A stretch of DNA of 64,000 bases from Siniperca chuatsi (GCF_020085105.1 NC_058043.1:8074667-8138666); one strand, 5' to 3'; positions 37,504 to 50,571 are shown, counted from the first letter of the stretch. The notes: generated from the letters alone by a model not told the origin. Made by a program: numbers and translations.

Positions 37504-39977
37504 GGTTTTGCTGATCTGCTCTGCTGAAGGTAAGTCATTAGGAGTAAATGTTTTATCTACCTGCTTTCAGCCACTTTTCACCCCTCCCACATCCAGATGC
37601 AATGCATTCTGACCTTGGTTTCACTTAATGACATGTTTGGCTGCCTGTTGCCTAGGAAAAAATAATGTTATTCTTCAACATATTTTATGGCTGTGTAGTC
37701 AAAGTAATTACATGTTTTCCAAAGAAACCAAGTTGTTACACTATGTAATATTGCACAAAATATTTATTTTTATGTTAATAGAGCAGTTTTTTTAAATTCT
37801 CATACATTTCCATAGCACCCATTACATTGCCTACCAATATCTAGCAATATTTCCATAGATTTCTGAAGGTTATGTTTTTTTCCCCCTGCTTTCTTTCATG
37901 ACCCTGGTATTGAGGAACGCTCTGCTGCTTACAGCAGCACAGAGTGGCATTTACATTGTCTGGTGTCTTCGGGAAGGAAATGTCCAGAGATGCTCCCACA
38001 GTGAAGGCTGACGGAGAACACCCTTATCTGAACTTTCACTGCTGATCTGTAGATGGCAGTGATAGCATGAGTATGAATAAACAGTGCCTTCTGAAATATA
38101 CACTATTTACATTTTTGCATTCTGCATGCAACCTGAACCCATTTGCCACTCACTGTAATGTATATCTTTAGACTTTTTTCTTGTTTTTTCAAATCCACTA
38201 ACTTATATTCAATTTCACTTCAGCTGAGAATATGTTGGTATAAGCTTCCAGTGCAACTTGACTTTGGGTTCACAATTTGTAAATATCCAGAAATTTCCAA
38301 AATGAAGACAGCATCTGGAGTCGTGTTGTCTTGGTGGAGTTTTTAGCAGCCCCCCGAGAGCCTCTCTGCCTTCCCTAAGTAGCTGAGCCCAGCACAAAGC
38401 AACCATTGTGAGGCTGCTCTTTAAATCCATCCCAGTTGCTGAAAAGGCCCTGCATTCAGCGATATCCAGCAAAAATCACAGTGCCAGGGCCAAAAATCAC
38501 AGACTGGAATCTTGTCTGAGGCCCATGAATTCATAGGATTTGTTTAGGAGGTATTCATGCAGTTTGTCACCCTGCCAAGCTTCTGAGACCGGGCTGACCT
38601 ATTTCCCAAATTGCACTGTCACACACAGAAAGATATAGGCTGCTTCAAAAATACTGTTACCACAACAAATTAGGTTAAAACAACTGACGTGGCTTTGTGC
38701 ATATGAGACCACTACACATAGGACAGACTGAATTTTGTATTTTACCATCAAATAAAAATGCTTGTAAAACTGAAGACAATATTTGTTCTCATTTATTATG
38801 TGAGCTTTTGATACATCAAATCATCTAGACTTAACTTTTACATGTATTATGAGGCTACGAGGTCATTTGTTTGTCTGCAATCAGAACATAGAGGCTGGAA
38901 AAAGCGGAGATCAGTAACTGGTTCAAGGGCAGATCTCCTATGTACTTGTCATTGTGAAATTTGAACCCAGATTGCCCAATGTAAAGGCAATCACTTCACT
39001 TATTTTCTAGTTCTTGTATGTTTTTAAATGGATTTTGCATGTCTAGCTTATTATTTTGGGGAGTTAGTGTTACGGTTACAATTAGTGCTTAGCCGATTAT
39101 TTGTTTGTTTGCTTATTTGTTTTACTTAATTAAAAGGGGGGCTGGGGTAAGGGTAATTTGACCAGGGCTCTCAGTCATTTTACCCCCATCTGACACCCTT
39201 ATATAAGAATAGTTTGGTTGTTTATTTTGCACAGACTTATAACTGTCAGTGAAACCTGTGATTGCAATATCATTGTGTATGTTATGCAATGAGTCAATGC
39301 AATTATAATAAAGTTAAACATTCCCAAACAAGACTGGGCACCCATCTGGGACGCAGTGGGCCGACCACTGGGCCCCGGACCACAGATTGAGAACCACCAC
39401 TGTAGACACATGAAGGAGGTGGGGAAGAGGCAAGTACGCAACTACTCAGGGCAGACGGGCACTGGAGCAAAATATTCATCCCCACTTAACATATTAATCA
39501 GGATCAATGCCCTCACAAACCTCTCCTTTAGGTTCATCCAGGTCCTTTCACTAGTGGAAGTACCGAAGCCAGGGCAGAGGCGGTAATATAAGGCAGGACA
39601 GGACAGGAACACAACACCAAAGCCCAGCGGTTTCAGTAGCGCACACCACGGAGCGTCGCCTGGACTTGTGTATCTGCGTCTCTACCAGTGGTTGATAGGC
39701 TTAATGACTGCTAACTCACACATTTCGAGTGCGTGATGCATGTCGACTAACATGTCAGAGCTCCTTGAAGTCACACAGTTCTGCTTTTTTAATATTTTTT
39801 CGCCAGTGGATTACTCATGCAGCAGTTCCTGAGGCTGCACATGATATTGTTTGCATGCGGAGAAACTTGCAGGAGCTCATAAGTCGCTGTTTCTGTACTG
39901 TTGGAGGAGGATCAGTTGTGCACGTAAACTTGCAGCGTAAACATCTACTTGTCGGCTGCCCGTGAGCACTTTCCGAG
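37504..39977. other. Divergent intergenic region aadacl4 / dhrs3
   Basis: This 2.5 kb must contain both promoters. Around 39370-39405 a segment ending gaaccaccactg resembles the terminus of an old DNA transposon. CpG density rises from about 39590. A tatAAgg-like element (39585-39593) could be the dhrs3 TATA region, implying a 5' UTR of roughly 350 nt. I could not find a clear DR5 retinoic acid response element. Confidence 0.5.
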
Positions 39978-40172
39978 ATGGAGTTGAAGAGCGCGTGTCG
40001 TATGTTTCTCTTCCCGGTTCAAATGCTCTATTATATAGTTAGAGCAAGTTTATTTTCGCTGTTGCCAAGCAGAAGGAAGGATCTGACCAAGGAGGTGGTG
40101 TTGATCACCGGTGGGGGACGAGGCATCGGGCGTCACCTGGCCAAAGTGTTTGCCAAGCAAGGGGCCAGAAAG
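39978..40172 (+). CDS. dhrs3: dhrs3 exon 1 (membrane segment and NADP motif)
   Basis: The exon has 65 codons with donor GTAATT at 40173. It contains the hydrophobic segment and ITGGGRGIG. It ends GARK at the strand-2 junction, phase 0. Confidence 0.95.
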
Positions 40173-40344
40173 GTAATTTCATTTAACTACAGACAACTTG
40201 TTGCACCCACATTGCTCCTTCCAAAGAAATGCATTTGCTAACTATTTAAGTTATTTTGCAAGCAGTTTGTTTTGGCAAGGTAACGTTATGCGTCTGGTGA
40301 AGGTTTAGTTTGTGTCAAAACTAGCAGTAGTAGTAGTCCCCACC

Positions 40345-40398
<54 letters not shown>

Positions 40399-40712
40399 CC
40401 CTTCTCCCGGTAGCCCGTCAGTCCTGTCCACCCTGCCCCAAGTGTATTGTTGTTCCACTGTTTTATGAAAGCAGGGATCATAACCTCCAAGTATCCTAGT
40501 TGGTCCAATGAGACTAGAGACACTGCCCTCAATTTTGGTTCAAGTATTGCACAACAGCGTGGTTCAACCAGAGGGCAGGTCTGGACAGCATTTATGGCTG
40601 ATTGATGTGATTAAGTGCGGTACTGGGTTGACATTCATTCTGCTAAGGTCTGGGGGTGATTCTAGTGTGACTGACATGTCTTTAAAGTGCTATCCAAAAA
40701 CATAGGCTGTAG

Positions 40713-40746
<34 letters not shown>

Positions 40747-43700
40747 TGTGTCTGTGTGTCTGTGTAGAGTGAAGGGGATATGTGCACAAAGCCTGACCAA
40801 AACTGCTTCAAAGCCATGCACATAATAACAGCCCTGCTATACCCTATAATAGTTTCTTGCCATTTTTTGAGCAGTTTTTGCATAAAATTTGCCAACATAT
40901 CACAACACAACAAAAGGATCCATAATGTTTTCAATAAAAGCCAGATTAAGTTTTGTTTTCAAGCATAGCAGGAGGACATGAGATGTCTTTTATGGAGTGT
41001 GTGCAAAACTAAATGAACCCAACAAAAAAGTTAGCAAGGAACAGCAATTCTACACCATTACAGTAACTGGAAGGCAGTGTAATCAGATGATGGTCTTATG
41101 AGGTCATAAGTATTTTTACTATGAGACTGAAGTTATGTAACATACGTAAGCTGTGTAACATCCTGTTCTATAGATTTTACAGGGATCCAAAGGTTATCAC
41201 ATTACATTGCTGAGTTGGACCAATCCATTGGATGTCATGTTTGCAAACCCTTAAATTGCAAATCAATATTCTCATTGGAAATCAGTTTAAAAACTCATCC
41301 AGTCCTGCCAATTACAGAGAATAACACTACCCACCATACACCCTCCCATCGCTCCCCACCCTCACCATCCCTCCCCCCCTAACAAGGAGCCGTCACCTGG
41401 GTCTGAAATGCTCCAGTGGCTACATTGACAGTTCCTCATCACTGCAGGTCAGGCTCTGTTCTTATCATTTCCAGCTACAGTTTGTCTACCAATCCAGTGG
41501 GTGAACATTACACAGCTGAGTGCCTGATGAGCCGCTGGTGTCCTTTTAGCAGTAATGTGTTAATACAGAGCAGCTCTATTTTTGATCACCTCAGATGGGA
41601 GTCATTACACATGGAAGAAAATGGTGGTAATTTCCCTGGTAGAAAGCATTGAGCACCCCAGCTGAAAGCTGCAGGTTGTAATTATCCGTACATGTGTGAC
41701 ATGGGCTCCACATCTCAGATGCTCTCTTAAGGCACAATTTTAGCAGCTTGAAAACATTGCTAAAAGCTTAATGAAACACTAACTGCCTCCCTCTGTCTTT
41801 CAATGCCATCTCCTTGGGGAATGAGCAAGAAGAAACCAGTGGGTTTTAAAAGCTTTACTTTGCAGCTGCACAACAAAGGATGTCACCATGCTTTTCAGCA
41901 CCCCATTGTTGGGTATTATCAAGGTGTGAAGGCTTTGAAAACAACACCTGTGGTAATGTGTATGACAATTACTCCCTGCCTAAAGAGATGCTAAAAGGAA
42001 ATAGGACGGCAATTATGAATAGGGCTAACCTCTACGAACTCATGCTCACCCCAGTTTGAGCCCCTTTGTGATTGGCAGCCGGAATTTCCTTTTCCTTCTG
42101 CTCAGGCTCTAGTGTTTTCACGGTGTGAGGAAGACTAACTACAGCGTTGATAAAAGAATCCGGCGAGATGGAGAACCTAGGACTCAGGAGGGGAGCCAGG
42201 TCTTCTTGTGTGCTGTTAGGGAAGAACTGTTGCAGAACGAAGCTCTGAAACAATAAACCAGACCAAAATATTTTCAAAAATCCGGCATCCAAATTCAGGG
42301 CACTGCAAGAGGGCTTTCAAAACAATCCCAGTAAATACTTTAAACAGCATTTTTCTTCAGAGCTTCTTTTCCAAGTATTTTTCAGTACCATGACAACAAC
42401 TCTAGAAGAAAGTGTTTGCAGAAAACATCAATGTTTATGAGGTTGTTAACATTACATAAAGAGATCACTGCAAGGAAGATGAACCAAACTGAGGCACTGA
42501 CAACAGGTTTATGTGGGTGTGCGTTTGTGTGTTGTGCTGGAGGCGGGAAGCACACCGCTCCCAGCTGGGTATTGCCCTGCAACTGACCTTGCTGTCTCCA
42601 CAGTAATTAGACAGCGGCAGGCGACTGCCTCCTGAACTCCTGCTGCCCCCTTTGTGTGCTGCCTCTCTGCTGGCCCATACAATGGGTGTGAAAAGGAGGG
42701 TTCATACCCACCCATACATTCAGACCTGAGAGATAGAGTATCACTGTAATTTAGCGGGAGCTACCGGAGACACGGAGACGTACACCACAGCCAGTATTGA
42801 GTGGCATCTGCACTCTCTCTCAAGGTCTTGTGTCAAGCTTTGCAACATCAATTTGTTGGTTATAGAGCTTTTACTTACAGCATGTCTTGACGTTAAGTCT
42901 TGTTAGCCATGCCTAGTTAGAACAATCACTGATTTATCACTGATAGCGAAGGGGGCTTGTGCAAGGTCAATTAAAAACTGTTTTCTTACTGTTTCTATCC
43001 AGATAGCAATTTGGCCAATGCTTGTTTGTTCTGGGGGTCCTGTGTGTTGTGACGGGTGATAAACCTAATGAATTAAATAACATTTTAACAGGAGAGCACA
43101 GTTTGAGCGCTGACTTTTAATGAGAGCTGTCAGCTTTGTTTGTAAGGCTCAAATCCTATTAAAAGCTTTCAGTTATTTATCAAGACCTGTCTGCCTTCAC
43201 TGATTACTCAAATGGGCTTGCAAATGAAGCAAACAAAAAACCCAATCAAAAGCAACTCAAACAAGGGCACAGAGGGAGCCAAACCCTTATTGCTTCAGAT
43301 CTGATAAAGAAATAAAGAACACATTCCACACTGTAATCTTTGATGTCCCTAGAGCTTTACAGTGTCAGTGTTTCTGTGTTTGGTTTGCTTCTGACACTGT
43401 CACCATCAGACAGCTATTGACACATGAATACAACATTGAAAAATAGCAACACAGTAATTTGGTGATTATTAACGGTTGTGGCTGTGCAAATTAACATACT
43501 GTCATTGCCCGTATGTTATGTTTGGCTCTAGACAAATACTGAGTAAATTTTAAAAGTGTTACTGCAAGATGACAGGTTCAATGCGTGCAAGACATGTGTG
43601 GTCATCTAAAGCAATGGAACTTTTGCAAGTGACAAGAGACACACTCTCTTTTGTGTGTGTTTGCACACACACACACACACACACACACACAGTCTTTCTG

Positions 43701-46645
43701 TCTCTCACATACACAAGATCACTTTCCAGAAGACTTTTTTTGCTCAAATATTAACCTTGGTCACGGGCAACCAGCCAAATCCCACACTGGCGTCCTCAGC
43801 ACTTCACACACGCACTGTTTTCAGACTCCCTGACCAGAAATGACGGGGCTCATCTGCCCAACAGGCCGTGTAATCTCTTTGAGAATTTGTGTTTGAGAGA
43901 TGAGGAGGGCTCACCCCCTGATTTCATTACCTTTCCGTGACCCCAAAGACTGACAGATCTAATTGCCCAATCACTAGTCCCCCACCTCCATCCAACCCCA
44001 TGTTCCCTGCTCAAATGACCGGCCTTCATTTAGTCTCCGGGTGGATGAAGAGACAGTTCATTCACACAGCAACCCCCAAGCCTTTAATCTTGCTCGAAAA
44101 CTATTTGTTGGAGTGAAAATGGCCTCTCTGTTCTCTGAATGAAAAGAGCTGCACAAAGATCTCCACAGTTACACCAGGTCTCATTGCCAGAAAAATTGCA
44201 CAAAACATACGTAATGTTTTGTTGATTAAAAACAACTCTTTTTGTTCCATTTATAAGAAACTGTTAACTTGATTTTCTTCTGATCTCGGAACAGTTTCAA
44301 TGCAGAATATTTCTCTATTTGTTTCTAACCTTTTAAAAATGTTATTTTTTGCTAGGTGATCTTGTGGGGCCGAACAGAAAAGTGCCTCAAAGAAACAGCT
44401 GAAGATATCTCTCTCTCAGGAACAGAGTGCCATTACTTCCTGTGTGATGTGGCCAATCGGGAGGAGGTTTACAGGCAAGCCAAGGTGGTTAGAGAAAAGG
44501 TACACCAGCTTAATGTTTATAAAGATATTTCTACTTGCACATAGAGAAATGTCATTTGCACACAGTGAAACACTTAATAAAATATTTCTCTGTGATCCCT
44601 CTGTATGTATATTGGCTCTGAGCTGTTCTATCTCCCATCTGGTGTATAGATTACACTTCATCTGAAATATCTGAATAAGAGTGGGGAATATTGCTGACAG
44701 CTTTGGTGCAGCACAAATGTATCATCTCTTGAAAGGGGACCGAAAATGCATAAGATCTTTGACAGTGTTCTTTTTTTCCTTATTGTTGTGCTTTTTAATC
44801 TCAGGTGGGAGATATTACGATATTAGTGAACAACGCAGCTGTAGTCCACGGCAAAAGTCTGATGGACAGCGATGACAACGCCCTTCTGAAATCCCAACAC
44901 ATCAACACCATGGGACAGTTCTGGGTAAGACTTGCAGAAATTAAAGCAGAGGCAGGAAGCATGCAGAAGTAGGGGAATTCCTCCTGGCAGATTATCCTTA
45001 TTATTTTCCTATTTTGATTATAGCATGGCAGTATTTACAGTAGGCACCCCCAGACTTGTCAATCATGACTGCTATTATGGCAGGTTAAGTGGGGTATTTC
45101 CAAATCGCCTCTCAGCCCCTGAAACATCAGAGGAGTTTTGAAACTCATGGCATTTTTATTTTGAATGGAGATCAAAAGACTATATCATATGCAGACAGAA
45201 ATGCAATTATCAACTAAATGGAAATGTATTCTGTGCTTACACTGAGCGCCTGTTTCTCTTGTCTGTTCTTCTTTTTACTTTACTGAATATATTCCACCTT
45301 CTATTTCTATGCTTCCTTCTACCTTATCTTTATTCTCCCCTTCATTCTCCCTTTTTTTCTTTCCTCATCTCAGACTACAAAGGCCTTCCTGCCTAGGATG
45401 CTGGAGCTGCAGCACGGCCATGTAGTATGCATAAACTCCATCCTGTCCCAGTCTCCCATCCCTGGGGCCATAGACTACTGCACCTCCAAGGCCTCATCTC
45501 TGGCCTTTATGGAGAGTCTGACGTTGGGCCTGCTGGACTGTCCTGGTGTTGGCTGCACCACTGTGCTTCCCTTCCACACCAATACAGAGATGTTCCAGGG
45601 CATGAGAGTCAGGTATTTCTAGATGTTATGTGTAATTGGTTTAGCCATGCTAGCGGTGCAGTTCTAGGGATGGCAATGCCGGTCCTTAGGTTAGTCGGTC
45701 CACCACTTTGGTCCAGACTGAAATATCTCAACACCTATTGGATGGATTGCCATATTTTGTACATTCATGTTACCTACAGGATGAATCATACTGACTGTAG
45801 GGATACCCTGACTTTTCCACTAGCACCATTGTGAGGTAGACATTTGTAGTTCAAAGTGAAATATATTGACAACTATTAGATGGATTGCTGTGAAATTTGC
45901 TATAGATAGATATTCATGGTCCCTAGAGAATAAATTCTATTTTGGTGGTCCTTTTTGATTTTTCATCTAGCGCCACCAGTAGGTCAACGTTTTTAATTTG
46001 CAGTCAAATGGCTTGTCGTGTGCTTGATGAATTGGCACAAACCTTTGCACAGACATTCATGGTTCCCAGACAATGTCTCCTACAGACTTTGGTGATCCCC
46101 TGATATTTCCTCCCTAGTAAACCATAATAAAAGACTGGGAACCTCTGAAGTGTGAGTTTATGACTTTGCGCAACCCCCTGGCTCTTTGCAGATACTCCCC
46201 CGCAGTTTTATTCTAAGAATGTTCTTTATCAATTCTCCCTTAAATAACAGTTTAACACACTGGTCAAAAACAGTAGCACCTTCTTTGTTTTTATCAGACT
46301 GATCATCATTTTATCTACTATGTTTTCTTTTGTAGGTTTCCCCAGCTCTTTCCACCTCTCAAACCTGAGGTAGTTGCCCAGAGGACTGTGGATGCCGTCA
46401 GAGCTGACAAGGCCTTCCTCTACCTGCCCTGGACTATGCATGCCCTTGTCATTCTAAAAAGGTAAAAAAAAAAAAAATTTTTTTTTAAATCTCATTAAAC
46501 ATTTTTTTTGTTTTGTTTTGTTTTTTAACATTCTTTCCCTGGTCTTTATGCACTTTTTAGCTTCATGCCACAAGTTGCACTTGAAGAAATCCACAGGTTT
46601 TCTGGGAGTTATACCTGCATGAACACGTTCAAAGGGAGGACATGA
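39978..46645 (+). CDS. dhrs3: dhrs3: short-chain dehydrogenase/reductase 3 (retSDR1)
   Basis: Six exons, 39978-40172, 44356-44499, 44805-44924, 45374-45612, 46336-46461 and 46561-46645, give 302 residues, exactly the human length. It is an NADPH-dependent SDR reducing all-trans-retinal to all-trans-retinol. It opposes retinoic acid synthesis, works with RDH10, and resides in ER and lipid droplet membranes. Visible features are an N-terminal hydrophobic segment (about 9-29), cofactor motif TGGGRGIG (44-51), WGRTEK after strand 2, NNAA (122-125) and catalytic Ser175, Tyr188 and Lys192 in YCTSK. The C-terminus [14 protein letters not shown] is as in human. All introns are GT-AG. The ATG context (gagATGG) is good. 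In vertebrates the gene is retinoic-acid induced. Teleosts may have a/b copies; which one is unresolved. Confidence 0.97.
40350..40396 (+). repeat. (AC)n microsatellite
   Basis: About 23 uninterrupted AC units lie 180 bp after dhrs3 exon 1. Confidence 0.95.
40715..40768 (+). repeat. (TG)n microsatellite
   Basis: A TG run, interrupted by TC near its end, lies about 320 bp after and complementary to the (AC)n run. Confidence 0.95.
43650..43691 (+). repeat. (TG)5-(CA)n palindromic microsatellite
   Basis: TGTGTGTG followed by TTG and a (CA)n run forms a perfect local inverted repeat. Confidence 0.9.
44356..44499 (+). CDS. dhrs3: dhrs3 exon 2
   Basis: The exon has 48 codons, [13 protein letters not shown] to VVREK, in phase 0 on both sides, with donor GTACAC. 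Confidence 0.95.
44805..44924 (+). CDS. dhrs3: dhrs3 exon 3
   Basis: The exon has 40 codons beginning [19 protein letters not shown], with acceptor aatctcag and donor GTAAGA. Confidence 0.96.
45374..45612 (+). CDS. dhrs3: dhrs3 exon 4 (catalytic residues)
   Basis: The exon has 239 nt, [11 protein letters not shown] to MFQGMRV plus two bases. It contains the catalytic Ser and YCTSK. Confidence 0.96.
45640..46120 (+). repeat. Interspersed repeat with three degenerate internal units (dhrs3 intron 4)
   Basis: Related units start near 45719, 45859 and 46013, about 140-155 bp apart. Each has a gatggattgc/gatgaattgg-like start, a nnattcatggtt/tacattcatgtt block and a gacttttc/gatatttcc end followed by ctag. 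The type resembles a repeat common in percomorph genomes. Confidence 0.6.
46336..46461 (+). CDS. dhrs3: dhrs3 exon 5
   Basis: The exon has 126 nt, completing R then [11 protein letters not shown] to HALVILK. The donor lies immediately before a long A then T run. Confidence 0.95.
46561..46645 (+). CDS. dhrs3: dhrs3 exon 6
   Basis: The acceptor cactttttag precedes (S)[17 protein letters not shown] then [10 protein letters not shown] and TGA 46643-46645. Confidence 0.95.
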
Positions 46646-47050
46646 ACCTGGATTACACACAATGTGAGAGCGACTTCAACAGCTCCGGGGTGTAATGAAG
46701 GGAATATGGACCTTAAGACATCTGGAAGTGGAGAATGCCCCATGACAGTGTGAAGACAAACACTTAAGGGACATGCAAGGTGGTTGCTTCTGCAAGTAGA
46801 ATTAATTGATAAACTGCAGGATACACCCTGGTCCCATATGTGTGTGTGCATATGTGTATAGTATGGAGGACTGAATGCCATTCTCACTTTGAACAGAAGC
46901 CATGCATACATAGGTCTGTACCAGCAGTTATTCTGGGAGTTTTTTGTGACACTTGTTTTAGTCTGTTTTTACACTTATTTTTTATTCTCCTTTTTAATGT
47001 TTCCTTGAATCAAAACAAGATAATAAAATGGAGTTTTAGAGATACACCAT
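46646..47050 (+). other. dhrs3: dhrs3 3' UTR with poly(A) signal
   Basis: About 400 nt lead to AATAAA at 47022-47027, the first good hexamer after the stop. Confidence 0.65.
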
Positions 47051-48034
47051 GTTTCTTTGTGCATGATGAAAATAGAAAAATGAACACTTGGGAGGTACAC
47101 ATTGTTTTGTGTCTGGGTTTTGATTCCCATGGCAGTGTGATAACACCTTTGATTTATTCCAAGCATGAGATCAGTGACTGTGACAGACGATGTTGTCAAA
47201 ACATAAAACACATGCTTGGGGGGCATTTGTATCATTGTTTGTTCTCTGCTGTCAGAAAATGGTGCAGGGGGATGGTGTAATTCTCCAAAAACATAATGAA
47301 CTCAAAACAAGTTGGTCAGGACCTCGTCCTCACACGTGCAGAGTGATCTACCACACCGAATGAATGTGGACAGACAGAAAGACTGTGTTTTGTTTATTGA
47401 GCCCTGAAAGGACAGCAGTCATCTTAAGGCCTTTATTACTTCTAAATAAGTAAACTATTTTATTGCCTGTTATGATGATTAATACTTCAAATCTGGTTTT
47501 GTTAGCTTGGCTCATTCTCATACAATCTTACAATGTTTGCAACTGCTACACATTTGTGTAGTAGATCATATAAATGTGATATGCATTATCAAAAACCCAG
47601 AGGCTACTATTCCAGAAAAATAATGAGATAATATGGAGCCTCTTTCGCTTTATTGCATATGATTCTGAACATGTTCCAAGGCTTTGGTGCAAAACAGAGG
47701 AAGGGAGCTGTGGAAATTCACAATAGATGAGATTTGTCAGTGCCAGAGTGTCACAATTACCTTTTGATTGAGGATATATTTGAACCAGAAAAGGCATGTC
47801 TTAAAATTGGGAAGAGCCAAGCTTGGTAGCGGAATTACCAAAGATTGTCAAAAAAATACCTGGAACTGAAATTAAACAAAGGTCTGTCCCCATGGAATAT
47901 TTGCAAGGAGCTTCTGATCTAACACTACAGTAGCTGATGAACACCTTCAACCAAAGAGGAGAAACTGATCTGTGATTTCACCTTATGTGAGCTGAATGAA
48001 ACCCTGTAACAGTAAAGAACAACTTAGTATAATA

Positions 48035-48260
48035 AAGGACTAGTTTTACATTTTGGGAAATGTGCTTATTTGCTTTCTTGCCCAGAGTTAGACAAGTATA
48101 TCGATACCACTCTCATGTACAATAAATATGAAGCTTCAGCCAGCAGCTAGCTTAGCTTAGCTTAGCATAAGGATTTGAACGCAGCGGAAACAGCCTTGCT
48201 TTGTCCAAAGGTAAAAAAACTTCCATGCTGAGAGTGGGATTGATCTTGCAATCTCTCTGC
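48035..48260 (+). repeat. Fish SINE/MITE-like repeat
   Basis: It has the recognisable order ttttgggaaatgtgctta, ctttcttgcc, agagttagac, gataccactctcatg, agccagcagctagc with TTAGC repeats, then tttgtccaaagg. I associate this with a very common teleost interspersed repeat. The right end is degraded. Confidence 0.6.
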
Positions 48261-50571
48261 AAGATAGGCCAAAATAAGCATATTGCCCAAAATTCTTTAA
48301 ACTGAAATAGCTTCAGGTAAACAATAGCATCTTGCACATAAACTGTGTGAAGACTAAGGGTAGATGTCCATTCCTGTGTTGAAATATCTCTTTCCACTCT
48401 GCTCATATTTTAGTATAAACCTAATGTTTTTGACATGTTGACTGAGATTGTATTTATTGAGAATACATAAAGAAATCAAACTTGTAAAGATATAACGTTT
48501 TTTATCACAACAGCCAAGAGCATTTTCTTTTACAGTTGTTTCCCACCATGCATGTAGTTAGCACCTAGCCCTAAAAATTGCATGTGCCTTTGTTCCACAT
48601 AATTTCTGTGGCTCACATAGCTGACCTACTGAGGCAAGTTAGACAGACCTTTTTAAGGTTATTGCATTGATCAGTGTTGCACTTGTGCAGGTGTTGCTGA
48701 ACTCAAACAGGTCAGTACATTTCATGCCTTAGCATAATGGTGCCTGTACTTAAGTTTGGTGCCCTGCTAGTGTGATGTTTTTGAGCTTGTTTGTCCAGAA
48801 CTACTTGAACTCCTAATCAAAATTGTACTTTTTTTTCCTACAGTGGAACCTCAGTTATGCAATAAGACCGATTAGTCATTAAGCAACTGAAGGACCAGTG
48901 TGTTTACCACTCCAAATGTCTATAGTTACCAAACAAAGCCATCCAAATGAGAAGCCTTGCATTTATGTGAGACACCTGTAATTTTGAGAATAGTCAGCTG
49001 TCCAGTGCATGAAGGCCATTCTGACAAATAAACATGAGACTAACAGAGAGAACAAAACCCAGATGGAAGGAAACTGAAAAGTTCAGGTTATACTGCTCCA
49101 CAAAAACATGAGACCATTAAGGATCATGAGCTGCAATAAAATAACTAATCAGGCAAAGGAGAGTTTGTGCTCTTTTTCACATCACAGATGGTAGACAGTG
49201 AATCAGAACTTGTTAATTTTTAATGAGATGAGGCTAAAATCTGACCACATTGAGGTTTATCACAATGAAAGAAGGGGCTGTAAAAATGAAAATACCGCAC
49301 TCAGCTGCACTTTTCTTAGCTTCATGTAGAGCCTGTGTTGGACTGTTTTTAAACAAACTAAACCTCTTTATGATGTCTAGACTGTCCATGTTTGAATTAG
49401 GAAAATATACAAATACAAATCAACTACAACTGTATGGCTGGAGTTGAAAAACAGTCCTTTCAGTTGAAGGAGAATGGCTTTTCAAATGAAACAATGTCAA
49501 TGCACCATTTAGATTTACCACAGCCTATAATGTTACTGATGTGTATAATATTACATTTGGTAACATGATCATTGTCTATACTGAAGATCTCACTACTCTC
49601 TTTTATGCCACATAAAATGGCAGTTAATGTTATTTGACCAAAAAAAGCATTTGCTTTCACACATTAAATAGACAGTTTGATTCATTTGTTGACTTGTCAT
49701 AAGAACACACAAAGCATCTGCTTATCTACAGACCTGAAACAAGACCTCATAATTTAATTTCTTCCGTTTGCTTACCGAGACGCTCTGATTGTTCCTCCTG
49801 AGACTGTAACTAGTATATTTAGATCAGAGCAAAGAGCAATGTTCAGAGAAAATGCAATGGAGCGCATATTTGTGCTTATCCGTAGGCCATGCTGTTTCCT
49901 TCCTTGCTGTGAGGTTAATAATGAAGCATACTCTTTAACATGGAAGAGAATATGTGCATCATGACAACAAATGCAGATTCTCTGCTAAATTTTGAATATT
50001 ATGAAACCAGCCAACACTGAAGGGACACAAGTAAAATGTGACTGTCAACTTGAAAGACAAGTGAACTCTATGTGGTCTTTGGGTTCTGTAAAACAAACAC
50101 ACAGAGTATATATACACAAAGAACTTTAACCTTGCTGCCTTGAGAGTAATACTTCAACTCCTAGTTTAGAACACATGAAGGGATATGGATATCACAGATC
50201 CTAACACACAGAGAGATCCCCCATATCTTAGCACCAGGCAAAGCAAGCACACACAACCAAAGGCTAACCCAGGAGAGTGGCTGTAAAAGCTGGGATAGTG
50301 CCAAGGCTCATAAACATTCATTTGAATCCTAGCGAACCATAAATGCCCTCCTGTGCACTCACGATAGGGCCGCACATTGTGATCAGTAGGTGACCCACAC
50401 TGGGTGGGGAGGGGGACGGGCTCTGCTGAGAGTGAACCCGAGCCTCCTTTAAGGGCCTGTTTCTCATTCTCTGAGTGGGCTGTTGCGAAAGCAGAGGGAG
50501 AAGAAGCATGTTGAGATGGAACTAGGTCGAGGAGGCACGTAGTTCAGATATGCTGGAAGAGGTGGGCTAAA

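Larger units (their letters stand above)
40173..44355 (+). other. dhrs3 intron 1 with three CA/TG microsatellites
   Basis: This 4.2-kb first intron contains (AC)n at 40350-40396, (TG)n at about 40715-40765 and a TG/CA palindromic tract at 43650-43691. No exon is recognised within it. Confidence 0.85.

Noticed and set aside
38885..39000. tRNA-like or SINE-like stretch (ggttcaagggc and ttgaacccagattgccc)
   Set aside because: I could not fold a cloverleaf with proper A and B boxes.
39531..39545. GGTTCA-TCC-AGGTCC as a retinoic acid response element for dhrs3
   Set aside because: Spacing is 3 and the second half-site is imperfect; not a DR5 or DR2 element.
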